From NCBI GenBank assembly GCA_030765065.1, contig CM060990.1, positions 665,830,618-665,894,617 of the forward strand: a stretch of DNA of 64,000 bases, written 5' to 3'. Source of the stretch: Deroplatys truncata (taxonomy: Eukaryota > Arthropoda > Insecta > Mantodea > Mantidae). This document shows positions 1-11,234 of the stretch, in pieces. The position numbers and the translations under genes are program-made. Position 1 is the first letter of the stretch; each line of letters begins with the position of its first letter. Below the pieces are notes generated by a model. That model was not told the DNA's origin, made no database searches, and saw nothing but the letters and a program-made list of their open reading frames with translations.

Positions 1-585
1 AGAGTTGGAGGTTGTTACACTACATTACTAAAAGGTTCTTACTTTGAACGTGTTTTGGGAGAACGGTTTGCTTCCATCGTCAGCATGTTTCCAACTGATT
101 TTGCTGGTTATTGTCTGGGAAATGTGTGTGGTTAGTGGTGTTCTCTGGTGCTGAGTTGATGAACCTCCAAAGGATGCTGAGTGGCGGTAGTTCGAAATTC
201 ATTAAGTGATTCCTGTGTTTGAGGATATGTATTTTTTCCCAGATGTCCAGTTCATTGCTGTTGATAGATTTTAAGAGTTTTATGTTTGGAGTGATTTCAT
301 GGTTTGAAGACCAGAAATGACGTGCTACTGCTGATTTATCCGTCTGTTTTTGGTAAATGCATCGCATATGCTCTTTAAGTCTTATTTCAAGATTTCTTTT
401 GGTTCTTCCTATATATACGATCAACCCAGCACCAGATAACACTACTAACCACGCACATTCCGAGACAATAACCGGCAAAATCATTTGGAAACATGCTGAC
501 GATGAGAGCAAACCGTTCTCCCGAAACGTGTTCAAAGTAAGAAACTTTTAGTGATGTAGTGTAACAACCTCCAACTCTCTTTATT
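1..585 (-). mobile_element. Penelope-like element end, palindromic copy 1
   Basis: The first ~170 bases and the last ~160 bases (about 425-583) are inverted copies of each other; both outer tips read AGAGTTGGAGGTTGTTACAC or its complement. Between them, on the minus strand, lies a GIY-YIG endonuclease fragment of Penelope type. The same arrangement recurs at 9893-10628. Penelope elements carry a reverse transcriptase plus a C-terminal GIY-YIG nuclease, and 5'-truncated copies with inverted ends are known for the family. No reverse transcriptase is left here. The window starts right at the arm, so the left tip may continue outside. Confidence 0.7.
80..427 (-). pseudogene. GIY-YIG endonuclease C-terminal fragment (Penelope-type)
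   Basis: The reading frame contains YIGRTKRNLEIRLKEH followed by ARHFWSSNHEI. That is the second half of the GIY-YIG fold (the YIG strand, the catalytic Arg of the RxxxRLxEH helix, and the His/Asn-containing segment), as found at the C terminus of Penelope-like polyproteins, where the nuclease nicks target DNA for reverse transcription. The GIY half is missing: upstream of about position 427 the frame runs into the inverted arm, so the first 36 residues of the open frame are not nuclease sequence. There is no reverse transcriptase upstream. It is a dead fragment kept open by chance. The intact GIY half can be seen in the sister copy near 10173. Confidence 0.7.
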
Positions 586-966
586 TTAAATGCAAGATAT
601 ATATTCGTTTTACACTTCTTGGCGCAGAATATGCGAATTTCATTACACCTAAAATAACCTAAATAGCTGTTTCTCCTTTTTCAAAATGAATAATGCTATT
701 TTCGGATTGAAACCCGTAAAATTATTGCCACCACTTATAGCCAGTAGATAATTCAAGCTACTACAGATACATACAGCACATGTGACGTTGTGACACCTGG
801 ATGAGCTTAACAAGGTCAGGAGGAGCGTAATCTGCGTAACGAGATCGCCTCCAATCGTTCACCGAGAGTACAACAGAGTACTCTTCTAATGTAATTGTTG
901 TACAGTGAAACAATGCCTATATCACATTTATTGAAAAAGTGGATTGCTGCAGATCCACACTTCACT
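586..966. other. unassigned AT-rich stretch
   Basis: No convincing coding frame, TIR or tRNA-like motif. It contains short runs resembling the AACCTAAA runs seen again near 1820-1860, so it may be the 5' outer part of the hAT relic that follows. Confidence 0.4.
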
Positions 967-1690
967 TTTGTTAGTAACAGACAGTGCTGCCCACATGTCC
1001 AAGGCCGGGCTGGGGGCTTCTACAGTCCTTCCACCCGACCATGCTAAATGTACCATGCTTGGCCCACGGCCTGCACCGCCTTGCGGAGGAGATTAGAAGT
1101 CACTTCGATGACGCGAACAGCCTGATATCTTCGGTCAAGGTTTTCTAAAAAGCCCCAACTCGTATACAATTGTTCAAAGAGAAAGTACCAGCAACCCCTC
1201 TTCCACCTGAGCCGATATTTACCCGCTGGGGAACTTGGCTGTCTGTTGCCATTTACTATGACGAGCACTTAAAAGACGTTAAAAACGTCGTCACTGAATT
1301 GGATGAAACAGAAGCTTCCTGCCCCACTCTTGCCGCTTCCCTTGTGTATATTAAGACACGTTTTTGCTTTATACCAGAAGCTATCTCCGGTTATAAAGTT
1401 CAACTTTGCCACTGAAGAATGCTGTAGATATTATTGACAATGTTTCCAGTAAAGAAATTCCTGGACCACTGGAAGTTGCAGAAGATTCCTCAACGAAATC
1501 CTGGTTTTGAAGATACAAAAATCATCAACTCAGTATTACATGGAGAAAAGTATACAGGGAAACTACGCCTCAAACCTGCTGCACTGGCATCTATGTTCTA
1601 CGCTCCAATGACGTCATGTTCGCTTGAAAGAACCTTTTTTTCATACACGAATGTGTTACGTGATAATAGAAAATCGTTTACATAAGAATA
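967..1690 (+). pseudogene. hAT-like transposase relic
   Basis: Three frames in order give a recognisable hAT/DUF659-type transposase. LLVTDSAAHMSKAG (about 967-1010) is followed by LAHGLHRLAEEIRSHF (from about 1056), then PLPPEPIFTRWGTWL with a nearby YY (about 1200-1260), and finally MFYAPMTSCSLERTFFSYTN with RDNRKSFT (about 1590-1683). The last is the C-terminal dimerisation segment of hAT enzymes that resemble ZBED proteins. hAT transposases excise and insert DNA with 8-bp target duplications. At least two frameshifts and an internal stop separate the pieces, and the N-terminal BED finger and first catalytic Asp are not seen. No clear flanking TIRs were found. It is inactive. Family call is firm, subfamily uncertain. 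Confidence 0.75.
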
Positions 1691-1899
1691 TTTGGAAATG
1701 TATGTATCTACTGCAAGCCAAAAAATAAATCTTACAACCAAGTACCAGAAAAGCAAAAATATTGATACCTGATTGATTCACGAAGCAAAACATAAAAAAA
1801 ACTATTTTGATCAAGAAAAACCTAAAAGAAACCTATTTTAAGCATATAAGAAACCTAAAATGAAGGTTTATTCCACCTAAAAATCCGGGCTCTAGTAAC

Positions 1900-2960
1900 G
1901 AATCACGATTATCAAGCAGCAGATACAAGAAAACGTTTTTGTAAGAATCGTTTTTAGAAGAGTGAGTAGAGTGAATCCGAAATTATAAGTTAATAATTAT
2001 CATAATAATCTGGGAAGCATAGCTTAGCTAATTAGGGACCAGCCTCAGGTATAAAGGGTAAAACCGCTGAAGCCAGTTTCTCCTGGAAATAATGGATGCA
2101 GTTGCACTGACCAGGAAGCGAAGGTCACTAGAAGCTTCATGACGCTCAGTTTTGGGGCGAAATTTTTTAGGGGAGAGAGGGGAAGTTAGGAGGTTTTTCT
2201 TTGTATCGCGCGTGTGGTGAGAAGACTCTCGCTGGGACGCTCGTGTGGTGAGGACATACTCTCGCTGGGGCACTCTTGCAGTGCGGAACAACAGTCTCGT
2301 CGAGTTCCGAAGACTGGGTGCGAACTTGCAAGAGGATCGAACGACACAGATGTAATTGATAATCTTCGGTCTTGAAAAACACACAGTAACATCGTAAGAA
2401 TTTAAAAAATGATCGGCAAATCTTAAGTCTTATTTTAATGGTGAATAAAAAGTGTTCCAAGAAAGCATTCGTGTTTCTTGTACACACTCGCGCAAACCCA
2501 GTGATTAAAGTTTCATGCTCAAGCAGCCGTGGCAAAGTAAAACAAAAACAACTAGGAGGAGAAAAAAAGCAGCAATCGTGAGGCAAAGGTATTGCTTCAT
2601 TGTTGGAGGACGTAGCGTGTCTGCGTCGAGGAATGAATGTGAATGCAACATATCAGATGTGTTTTCTCACGTGGATTCAATGACGATGTAGAATTCCCAT
2701 CCCTTTAATATGTATTCACAAGCTACCGAGAAATAAATAGGATTAATTCTCGTGTTGCAACAGTTTTATTTTATCTTTTCAAATGGATCAACCTGAACTA
2801 TGTGGCAGAAAACACCTAGTTAGCAGCGATCAATGGAACGCTTTGTCGCCGCGGTGTCAGTGAGATTCCAAAGGAAGATTACTAAAATACTTTCCGTGAA
2901 GATTGGCACAATATAGTATAAAAGAACTTCCTCTGAAACGAAATGAGCAAAAGCAATGGA
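1900..2960. other. unassigned; short 2-copy repeat near 2210-2280
   Basis: No gene recognised. Around 2210-2280 a ~35-bp unit with GTGTGGTGAG and CTCTCGCTGGG occurs twice in direct order, which produces the serine-rich open frames on the minus strand there. These look like chance ORFs. Confidence 0.35.
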
Positions 2961-2962
2961 TA

Positions 2963-3849
2963 TACGAGGGCTGATCAATAAAGACAGAGACTGATTTTTT
3001 TCTGTAGTTTCCTTGATAGGTTTATGTCTCTACCACGAATACTTGAAAAGAGTAGGGTTTCATGTATAATGTCCATAAGCGACAGCACTCTCGTAACGGT
3101 AGGTTGGTAGTAAATATTGTTGACCCTACTTGAATTTCGCATACCACAAAATGGAGGTGACACGAGAGGAGCAATGCAGCGCAATAAAATTTTTTATTTT
3201 CGTTTAAATCATACAGCCTTGAAACTTTCGAAACGCTGAAGCAAGCATACGGTGAAGCTGCACTACCTCGTGCAACGGTGTTTAGGTGATTCAAGGACTT
3301 AAAAGAAGGGCAAGTCCTCTGTGCTACGCAAGGTGGGCCTGGTGTTTCGGAATGGAATGATTTATCAGCATGCAGTTCCACCCCTCACACTACTGTTACA
3401 GCAGCTACTACACGTCAGTATTGGCTACACTGAGGAAGCACATTACAAGGAAACGTCCAGAACATCATCGGAATGGGTGGCGACTTCATCACGACAACGC
3501 GAGGCCTCACGTCGCAAATCAAGTCCAGGAATTTTTGGCTAAATTCAAGATTACCTGTGTGCCACATCCGCCTTAAAGTCCCGGTGATTTCTGTTTATTC
3601 CCATTACTAAAGGCAAAGCTCCGGGGCATTCGATTTGAGAGCACTGAAGCAGTGCTAAAGAAAAGTGAGGCGATTCTCAAAGACCTGACATAGAATGGCC
3701 TGCACCATGTGTTCGAGGACTGGCAGAGACGCTATAAAAAGTGCATTCAGTTAGGAGGGAACTATTTTGATAAAGATCATGTCAACATTGAAATGGAGTA
3801 ATAAATATCTGTGAAAAAAATCAGTCTGTCTTTATTGATCAGCCCTCGT
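2963..3849 (+). mobile_element. mariner element, internally deleted (mariner-1)
   Basis: Terminal inverted repeats of ~35 bp begin TACGAGGGCTGATCAATAAA on the left; the complement ends at about 3849. A broken mariner transposase in + orientation fills the inside. The element is ~0.89 kb against about 1.3 kb for a complete mariner, so the middle part is missing. The left flank keeps the TA target dinucleotide; the right flank is mutated. Confidence 0.85.
3175..3802 (+). pseudogene. mariner transposase fragments
   Basis: An N-terminal helix-turn-helix part (pieces resembling YGEAALPRATVFRWFKDLK, about 3244-3305) is joined by a deletion to the second half of the DDD catalytic domain. The phrase WRLHHDNARPHVA (about 3475-3515) carries the second catalytic Asp, and LRGIRFESTEAVLKKSEAI plus a YKKCIQLGGNYFDK ending (about 3625-3775) form the C terminus. 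Mariner transposases cut and paste at TA sites. Two or more frameshifts and an in-frame stop after PHPP break the frame, and the first catalytic Asp region is deleted. The product cannot be active. Confidence 0.8.
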
Positions 3850-4241
3850 TTCTAAAATGTGATTATGTAGGGAAATGTAGGGTAAGAAACGTACAAATTG
3901 AATAATGAACTGCTTTTAAAAAATTGGAAGTAGGAAGATAAATTCTGAATTAGGACTAAATCAACTAAATTGGCTGAATATATGAATATGAAAACAATTG
4001 CTAAGAGATACACTTTATTTTATGCTTGCAATTTTAAGTCCTTTGCGCCATTTTCTATGAGTCTAGCTTTCCTAAAGCAAACAGTTTACATTGATACACC
4101 TGCTTTCAAGGCAGGACTCGAACCCGCAGTGCCCCATATTACGACATACCAAAGCGGAATGACTTACCGAGCGTGAACATGTGAAATGGCTGCTGACGCT
4201 GCTCATTTATTGAACGAAAACGTGAATGGGGGCCAGAAGTA

Positions 4242-4887
4242 TACTGGGTGAACCATTTAAGTTGAGACTGCACAGTATCTCCCAAACTAAGCCTGTAGAA
4301 AAAAATGTCTTGAATAAAAGGTGCTTGATATTATGGGGGAAAGTAAATTCCATTAGTGGTGTTTTGTTTGGAGGACGTTATGATGGTTAATTTAGGTTCC
4401 CATTTTTTATAAATGGGAATCTACATTTTGTATGTTGATTTCTCATTAGAAAATGGTTTATAAAAATCTGTTTATTTTGTGATGAGGAGGAAGGAAACAA
4501 AATAAAAAAACGTTGGCTCCAATTACGAAACGTAACTTGACCCTCAAATGACCATGCATGGATGGTCCAACCATGCATTGCGCTCTTCGTACACAGCCAT
4601 TCAGAATTTTCGTTGTTATTTACGTCGGTGTAAGAACAATTGCAATGTGTTGTAGAACTGTTGTTTAGGTTTTTATTACGAATGAGAAAACAACACAAAA
4701 ATGTAGATTCACATTTAAAAAATTAAATTGACACTAAAATGGCCTTCACAACGTCCTCCAAATAAAACATGACTAATGGCATTTGCTTTCCCCATAATAT
4801 CAAGCAACTTTTATTCAAAACATTTATTTCTACAACGCTTAGTTTTGGAGACATTGTACAGTCTCAACTTAAATGGTCCAGCCTGTA
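4242..4887. mobile_element. long-TIR MITE, copy 1 (646 bp)
   Basis: Imperfect inverted repeats of ~150 bp run from TACTGGGTGAACCATTTAAG at the left to the complement ending CAGCCTGTA at the right, with TA at both flanks. Each arm holds GCTTGATATTATGGGG and a GGAGGACGTT box. The unpaired centre has no transposase. Copy 2 lies at 7852-8205. TA flanks suggest Tc1/mariner-type mobilisation. Confidence 0.75.
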
Positions 4888-5704
4888 TACCAGCTAATAG
4901 GGAATATGAAATTAATTAGGCGGCTTATTTGAGGAGAGAAGCAGCAAAGCGGAAAACGGGTGAAAATGGAGCTGCTTGATTTTGTGGTTAAGGACGTAGT
5001 TGTTTGTTTGATTCTATGGGTAGATCCCATTAAGCAAATTTGCGAATATAGCGAATGCTGCGCATGGTCGCAAATGCTCATGCTGTATCTCCTTGCTCAG
5101 CGAGAGAGACACTGCCATTCACTCCAGAGCAGACTTGGCGTTTAACCTGCTCTACGTAATGGCTTCAACAAGTTCTGGCAGTTTAGATTACACGCATCAC
5201 TTTTACGTGTTGTTGGTTGCATATGAAGTAAGGGACATTTTCTGTCTTGGCTTCCCCTCTCATGTCGGAACCTTGTATGACACTATTGCAGAATATTAAC
5301 GACACCCAGCCATACCGGTTATGTTGTACGGGAAAGCTAGGGGATGCAGACACAGGACGCAAAGCATGGTGCTTGACGTGGTGTGCGCGATAGGCAGGGC
5401 GTGACTAAAGGGCACTGTGCCAGCTGTCGGTGCCAAACCGTGGTGGTAGTGGCATGTCACATCAGACCGTGTTGGCACCAGACGGAAACGCAACCATTAT
5501 TATTAAGTCTGTTGGAGAATTTTGGTAGAAATGCTGAAGTAAGCGTCAGCATGTGTTGGAAACTCGGTTCGTCATTTTCACCCCCTTCATCAGCATTAGT
5601 GGCGTTAGAGATGACAACTTGCTCATATCGTCAGGTTACTTCTGACAGTCCTCGCCAAATTCATCCAAAACTTCCTTGTATATCTGTTGTGAACAATGCT
5701 GTTT
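4888..5704. other. unassigned
   Basis: No gene, TIR or tRNA-like motif recognised. Several open frames up to 110 codons overlap on both strands without conserved motifs. Confidence 0.3.
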
Positions 5705-5712
5705 GTTTATTT

Positions 5713-6675
5713 TAGTGGTGAGACGATGTCACTATTTCTCGATAATCCATACTCGATACCGATACTGTGTTTTGAGCACTAATACTCGCTACTCACTTTA
5801 TAAAACATTGCCAAGCGATAGCTTGTTCACTAATTATGTTCTTATTAGTAATTTTCTGTGTATAAACGCATGTAACTAATTCTGTACTGTAAGCTGATTC
5901 CGAAATTGTTGCTATTTGACATTCTTCAATTGGCAACAATTTTTTATCTTGATAATGCCACAGGTTATTTGTTATTGTTAGTCAAGGTTAATAATAATAA
6001 TATTTTTGTTGTTTCCCTTTTTATGTAACTATATTTTGAGCTAAAAACTTGCTCATAAAAGATTTTCTATCCATTTAATGGAAACTGGTCGTACGATACA
6101 CCTGTAAACCACACTCGTGACCGGAGTTTGACTGGCAAACATAATGAAAGGAAAGAAAAAATATTTCCATGCTCTGTATTCCCCCAGTTTCTGTTGAATT
6201 CACAGATTTTGGTGACCGGAGTAGGTAAATGTAATGGCTGAGAGTGAGTCACCAAGCCAGGCTATTGCAGAAATGTGATTTAATGAGTTAGCTAAATCAG
6301 CTTCATTCACAACTCAGTTAGCGCTGTAAGTTACATGAGTGTCTGTGCTCCTTCCACCATTGTTTTGCATGTTTACATTTAGACACAAGAGTCTATGGAA
6401 TGTTGCATTGATTGATCCACAGGAAACGCAGTCAAGGTCTATCAAGAACTATAATCCAGCAACTCTTTGGCGACAGGTGCGAGGCAGTAACGTGAAGTCT
6501 CGATTCCATTCATTCCTTGCCTAGCATAAAGCTAAAAGCAACAACTTTCAGTAAAGCAAAACTTAAACATTTAAAAGTATGAAAAGGTATCGAAGGTTTG
6601 TCTCATAGTATTAAACATACGTACTTCGATACCATTGAATATCGTGAGTATCGAGGTATCGAGGCCCTATCCCTA
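5713..6675. mobile_element. non-autonomous hAT-type element with 8-bp TSD
   Basis: The direct repeat GTTTATTT flanks it at 5705-5712 and 6676-6683. Inside, imperfect inverted ends begin TAGTGGTGAG and TAGGGATAGG, followed by clusters of TCGATA motifs on both sides (5740-5765 and 6590-6660). An 8-bp duplication and TCGATA-rich subterminal repeats fit hAT elements. No transposase is encoded in the 963 bp. Confidence 0.7.
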
Positions 6676-6683
6676 GTTTATTT

Positions 6684-7044
6684 AATTTTAGATTATGGAA
6701 TCACAGTTCCAGAATGCGTGGGACAGAATGAACAGTTAAGTTTTGGTGTCCTAAGATTACCTGAAGCATGTCTAGCAATTCCCTGGTTAAGCCTATATAC
6801 ATGCTATCTTGTTGAAATGTAAATCCGTTTTTACTTGCAATAACGGTAATGTTTTATACTCTCGAGTAACTTGGTTAATTAACTATTAATTTTTATTCTG
6901 TAAATATATAGCTTTAATCAAAATGTTTGTTTCTGAAATAAATGTTATTAAACCATTTCTATAGCTAAACATGTATAACATTCTATTATATTACTTTTTT
7001 AACTCTTAGTGAATATTTTTTCTTGTTACATGTTTAAAAAACTA
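6684..7044. other. unassigned AT-rich stretch
   Basis: Very AT-rich with no motif recognised. It leads directly into a diverged family C copy. Confidence 0.35.
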
Positions 7045-7775
7045 TCTTGTGTTACATTCACATAACCTTTTCTTCTCACTTTCCTACAAACTATTCATAA
7101 ACTAATTATTTTTCTATCTAATTCTTGTTAATTTAGATAAACATTCACTATACAGTTACACATTTAATTGCAGGTATATGTAGGATATTGTAAGATAAAC
7201 TGATAGTCAGATTTTTAAAAAGCTGTTCGCTATGTGATGGATTTGAAATTTCAACCTCTTAAGCATGAGCACGAGAAAAACAAATAATAACTTACCACTT
7301 GAAAAAAGGCATAAGGATTGAAAATGCAAACAAATAACAAAGAATATCCTGGAAATAATTAACGTCACAAAAAATATTGAATTAAAATTGTGTGTTTTAA
7401 CGACATCTACATCTTTCTTCTGGCAAGCGTCTATCTGTCTCTTACGCTTTACCAATTATGCAAAATCATTCAGAATGAAAAGCACTTCACAGGCTAATCG
7501 CAAAAAAACCAAAATACACATTTTATTCGTAGCGCAAAACGAATTAATGAAATTGAAATGTTTGATAAAATGAAAATATTTCCATATAAAGGGTAGCTTT
7601 GGGTGGCGGGATTTTCTTAAAAAATACAAGCTAGACGCCTTTCGGTTTTCAGTTATGCTGTTCACAGACACACGCATTTAACTGTTTTTAAAAATGCTTT
7701 TCTTGATTCAGGGGACCTCAAAACGATTATTTCTAGCGAAATTTCGATATCGACTGTTCTTTGAAACTTTAAACT
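7045..7775 (+). repeat. family C repeat, copy a (diverged)
   Basis: Reads from a TGTTACATTCACAT-like start through the CACAATTT / GATCTACATTTTT / CCAGTTATGC / GAATTC-like landmarks to the GTTATGCTGTTCACAGACAC and GGACCTCAAAACG landmarks shared with the better copies at 18.3, 32.6 and 42.2 kb. No coding sequence. The 3' tip is lost where copy b begins. Confidence 0.65.
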
Positions 7776-8345
7776 AATTACAAAGAATATATCAGAAATG
7801 GTTAACGCCAAAATAGATTTTATTTGACATATATTGTCTCCTTTAAGGAGATACAGAGTAGACCATTTAAATTGAGACTGTACAATATCTCCAAAACTAT
7901 ACGTTGTAGAAAGAAATGTCTTGAATAAAAGTTGCTTGATATTATGGGGTAAAGAACATATCATTAATCGTGTTGTGTTTGGAGGACGTTATAATAGTCG
8001 TTTTAAGATAAATTTAATTTTTTAAATGAGAATCTACATTTAGGGTCAAATTAAATTGTCCCTAAAATGACAAACATAGCGTCCTCCAAATAAATGACAT
8101 TTACTTTGTCCCATAATATCAAGCAACTTTTATTAAAGACTTTTCTTCCTACACGCTTAGTTTTGGAGATACTGTACAGTCTGAAGTTAAATGGTCCACC
8201 CTGCATATCTACATTTTTAATTTAGTAAGATTTTGTCTATCTCTTGCTGTTTACCAGTTATACAAAGTCTTTCAGACTGAATATAGCTTCACAGGCTATT
8301 CACAGAAAATTCAAGATATATATTTTATGTACATGTTTAAGAACG
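7776..8345 (+). repeat. family C repeat, copy b, split by a MITE
   Basis: The central family C landmarks are present on both sides of the MITE at 7852-8205: the 'attaacgcc...tatttgacat' part before it, and TCTACATTTTT through ATATATATTTTATGTACATG after it. The copy stops where mariner-2 begins at about 8354. It is therefore older than the MITE. Confidence 0.6.
7852..8205. mobile_element. long-TIR MITE, copy 2 (354 bp), inside family C
   Basis: Same arms as 4242-4887 (GACCATTTAAATTGAGACTG on the left, complement on the right, with GCTTGATATTATGGG and GGAGGACGTT), but the unpaired middle is ~290 bp shorter. It interrupts a family C repeat. Confidence 0.75.
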
Positions 8346-8353
8346 GGATGCTA

Positions 8354-9175
8354 TAAGGGTCATTCAAATGAAACCCGGTCAATTGTGTAAAGTAACGATT
8401 TTATTAACTCAAAAATAGTCGCCAAAACTGTTGGTACATTTATCCCATTGTGACACTAGCCGGTCGATTCCATCTTTGAAGAAGCTAGTAGGCTGCTCTC
8501 GAATCCAGGCCTGGATCCATTCACACACTTCGGCGTCTGTTGTGAATCGATGTCCGCGAATAGCTTGTTTTAGAGGTCCATAAAGATGAAAGTCACACGT
8601 GAAAGGTCTGGACTGTACGGTGGATGTTCCAGCGTTTCCCATCGAAACTGCTGCAATGTCGTCTTCACCGCATTGGCAGTGTGTGGGCGGGCATTATCAT
8701 GCAGGAGAATAACGCCATTAGACAACATGCCTGGGCGTTTCGACTTGATGGCTCGTCTAAGGTTCTGTAAAGTGGCTTGATAACGCTGGGCATTGATGGT
8801 GGTTCCACGTTCCAGGAACTCGACAAGCAGTGGGCCCTTGTGGTCAAAAAAGGACATCATGACCTTACCAGAACTGGTGTGCACGGCCTTTGATTTCTTT
8901 GGAGGTGGTGAAGTCGCATGTTTCCACTGCTTGCTCTGACTCACTCCTCGTTGTTCCTGCTTACTCGCCTTCATGTTCAGTAGCGGACGATAACTTGTGT
9001 GACCACCTTCTCTTCGGCGTGAAACCACACTGTCGCTATGCAACGTCGAACGTTGCACACGCTGTAGTCGCTCTACCAATAGATGGTGCCACCATACACG
9101 CAGTTACGTGGTGCCACCTTACGTGTAGTACAAAGTTAGACGCACTGACCAGGTTTCATTTGAATGCCCCTCATA
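8354..9175 (-). mobile_element. mariner element, truncated (mariner-2)
   Basis: Inverted ends read AGGGTCATTCAAATGAAACC at the left and GGTTTCATTTGAATG-CCCCT at the right, with TA outside each. The transposase inside is on the minus strand. At ~0.82 kb the element lacks the N-terminal half of the gene. Its TIRs differ from mariner-1, so it is a separate lineage. Confidence 0.85.
8409..9079 (-). pseudogene. mariner transposase, C-terminal two thirds
   Basis: The frame 9079-8570 carries SGKVMMSFFDHKGPLLVEFL and then VILLHDNARPHTANAV with the second catalytic Asp (HDNARPH) and HPPYSPDLS. After a frameshift near 8600 the frame 8642-8409 continues with FHLYGPLKQAIRGHRF, REQPTSFFKDGI and a WDKCTNSFGDYF terminus. 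This is the usual order of a mariner DDD transposase, cut-and-paste at TA. The region before the first catalytic Asp is scrambled (no WVHHY-type motif) and the DNA-binding N terminus is missing. The frameshift falls beside the position where the third catalytic Asp belongs. Confidence 0.85.
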
Positions 9176-9289
9176 TATGCTGGCCTTAAAACTCCATACT
9201 GTTTCCATGCAATCGCTGGAAACAACTGAATGTCGACACGACTTTAAAAGAATGGACCAGCAATAAAGAATTCCTACCGTCAATAACGT

Positions 9290-9785
9290 ATATCTCAGAA
9301 AATGAGATTTACATTCTGGGTGTAGTACGTTTACATCTATCGCTTAACGTTTACTAGTTATGCAAGATTATACAAAATTCCTTCAGAATGAAGAGGACTT
9401 CACAAAATACTCCCAGAAAATTCAAGATATACATTTTATTTATCATTTAAACATATGTAATACATGGTATTTTAATCGAAATCGCTGCAGCCATTTTTTA
9501 GAAAATGATAAATTTGGAAAAATGTTTCATGTAAAGCGTAGTTGTAGTGCGAAATCTTCATGTCGCATCTTTGGAAGATACTGAAGTTAAATACCAAGTT
9601 TGGTATGTATCTGACTTTTCGATTTTGAGTTTCCTGTTCACAGACACACAACACACGCGCGTGTGCGGACGTTTTCTTACAATGCTTTTGTTGGGTTCAC
9701 GGGACCTCAAAACACATATTTTCGGTGAAATCTTGACATCGAAATTTTAGGTGAAATACCATGCTTCCCTTATTTACTAAAGCAT
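9290..9785 (+). repeat. family C repeat, copy c (5' truncated)
   Basis: Carries the second half of family C: CAGTTATGCA-like, AGATATACATTTTATTTATC, the GTTTCATGTAAAG box, TACCAAGTTTGGTATGTATC, CTGTTCACAGACACAC and ACCTCAAAACACATATTTTC. The terminal GTAGAGAAAGT motif is degraded. Confidence 0.65.
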
Positions 9786-9892
9786 AACTATTCTGGAACA
9801 GTGTTAACAATGCCTGTAGTTAGCACACACATTTATGAATTGTAATGTCGTCAATTCGATATCCTACTATAAAACGTTTACATTATACGCTG

Positions 9893-10628
9893 TTTAAAAT
9901 AAAGAGAGTTGAGGGTTGTTACACTACATCACTAAAATGTTCTTACTTGAACGCATTTTGGGAGACGCTTTTTTCTCATCATCAGCATGTTTTCAACTGA
10001 TTTTGTTGGTTATTGTCTGGGGAATGTGTGTGGCTAGTGCTGGGCTTATGAACCTCCAAGGGCTGCTGGGTGGTGGCAGTTCGAAATTCATTAGGTGATT
10101 CCTGTGTTTGACGATATGTATTTTTTCCCCAGATGTCCAATTCATTGCTGCTGTTAATCGGTAAATCAGCTGGTATATATCAAATTGTTTGTAGTGACTG
10201 TAACCTGGTATACATAGGAAGAACCAAAAGAAATCTTTAAATAAGACTTAAAGAGCATTTACCAAAAGCAGCCAGATAAATTACCAGTAGCACATCATTT
10301 CTGGTCTTCAAACCATGATATCACTCAGAACATAATACTCTTAAAACCGATCAACAGCAGCAGTGTATTGGACATCTGGGAAAAAATACATATCGTCAAA
10401 CACAGGAATCGCCTAATGAATTTCGAACTGTCGCCACCCACCAGCCTTTGGAGGTTCATCAGCCCAGCACCAGAGAACACCTCTAGCCACACACATTCCC
10501 CAGATAATAACCAACAAAATCAGTTGTAAACATGCTGATGATGGAAGTAAACCGTCTCCCGAAACGCGTTCAAGTAAGGACATTTTAGTGACGTAGTGTA
10601 ACAAACTTCAACTCTCTTTATTCTAAAT
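9893..10628 (+). mobile_element. Penelope-like element end, palindromic copy 2
   Basis: Arms of ~240 bp (9893-10138 and 10370-10628) are inverted copies, beginning TTTAAAATAAAGAGAGTTG and ending with its complement. Between them the + strand holds a GIY-YIG fragment. The arms encode the C-terminal tail of the Penelope frame plus 3' non-coding sequence, so the copy is a 3' end with an inverted duplicate of itself attached upstream. Confidence 0.75.
10173..10500 (+). pseudogene. GIY-YIG endonuclease fragment (Penelope-type)
   Basis: The frame begins GIYQIVCSDCNLVYIGRTKR: here both the GIY and YIG halves and the CxxC pair typical of Penelope nucleases are present. A stop follows almost at once (in RNL*IRLKEH), then a frameshift before the FWSS segment, and the tail runs into the right inverted arm. 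The domain normally nicks the target DNA for the Penelope reverse transcriptase. It is non-functional here, but it confirms the identity of copy 1. Confidence 0.75.
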
Positions 10629-11234
10629 TATGACACATCACTGTTATTAGCTTCTAAATCTTCAAAATTAATTAATTATACGCTGTAGTATCGATTTTGT
10701 TGCATAGAAACAGAATACAATTGTTTGACTGTCCTTGCTTATCCTTGCAAACTAAAACAACATTATCATCAGAAGCTGCATAAATTAAAAACAACCACCA
10801 AACTGTTCTTGATGCTCTTAAGCGCACAACGGAATTATCTCGTTTCTTTTCTATCCCTGCACTCTTTATGGGAGGCAAAAGAAGCGAGAATATCTTAATT
10901 TAGTTGAGAGAGTGTCTTCTCGAGATGAAGTAATAAAGGGAGCAAGTAATTGAGTTGTTCTGCTCGTTTTTTATATTCCCATACGCCTTGCTGTTTCACA
11001 CTGCCAGACGTTATTCTCATCCTAAGATAACATCACGCTTGTGCTTCCCAAAATAAAGAACACTTTTGTCTTACGCTGTTCGTAATTTTGCGTGATGAAA
11101 TAGATGCGAAGACCATTGGCAGTTTGGCAGACATTAATATGACTGATGCAAAGAAGAGCAGCGTTTATCAAGCTCAATGAGATGCAGATTATCCATAAAA
11201 GCGGCAACTACTTCCTGTTCCAGCTAATTCACTC
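10629..11234. other. unassigned
   Basis: No gene, TIR or tRNA-like motif recognised. Confidence 0.3.

Noticed and set aside
2028..2586. 118- and 139-codon minus frames
   Set aside because: Overlapping frames created partly by a short direct repeat; no conserved motif.
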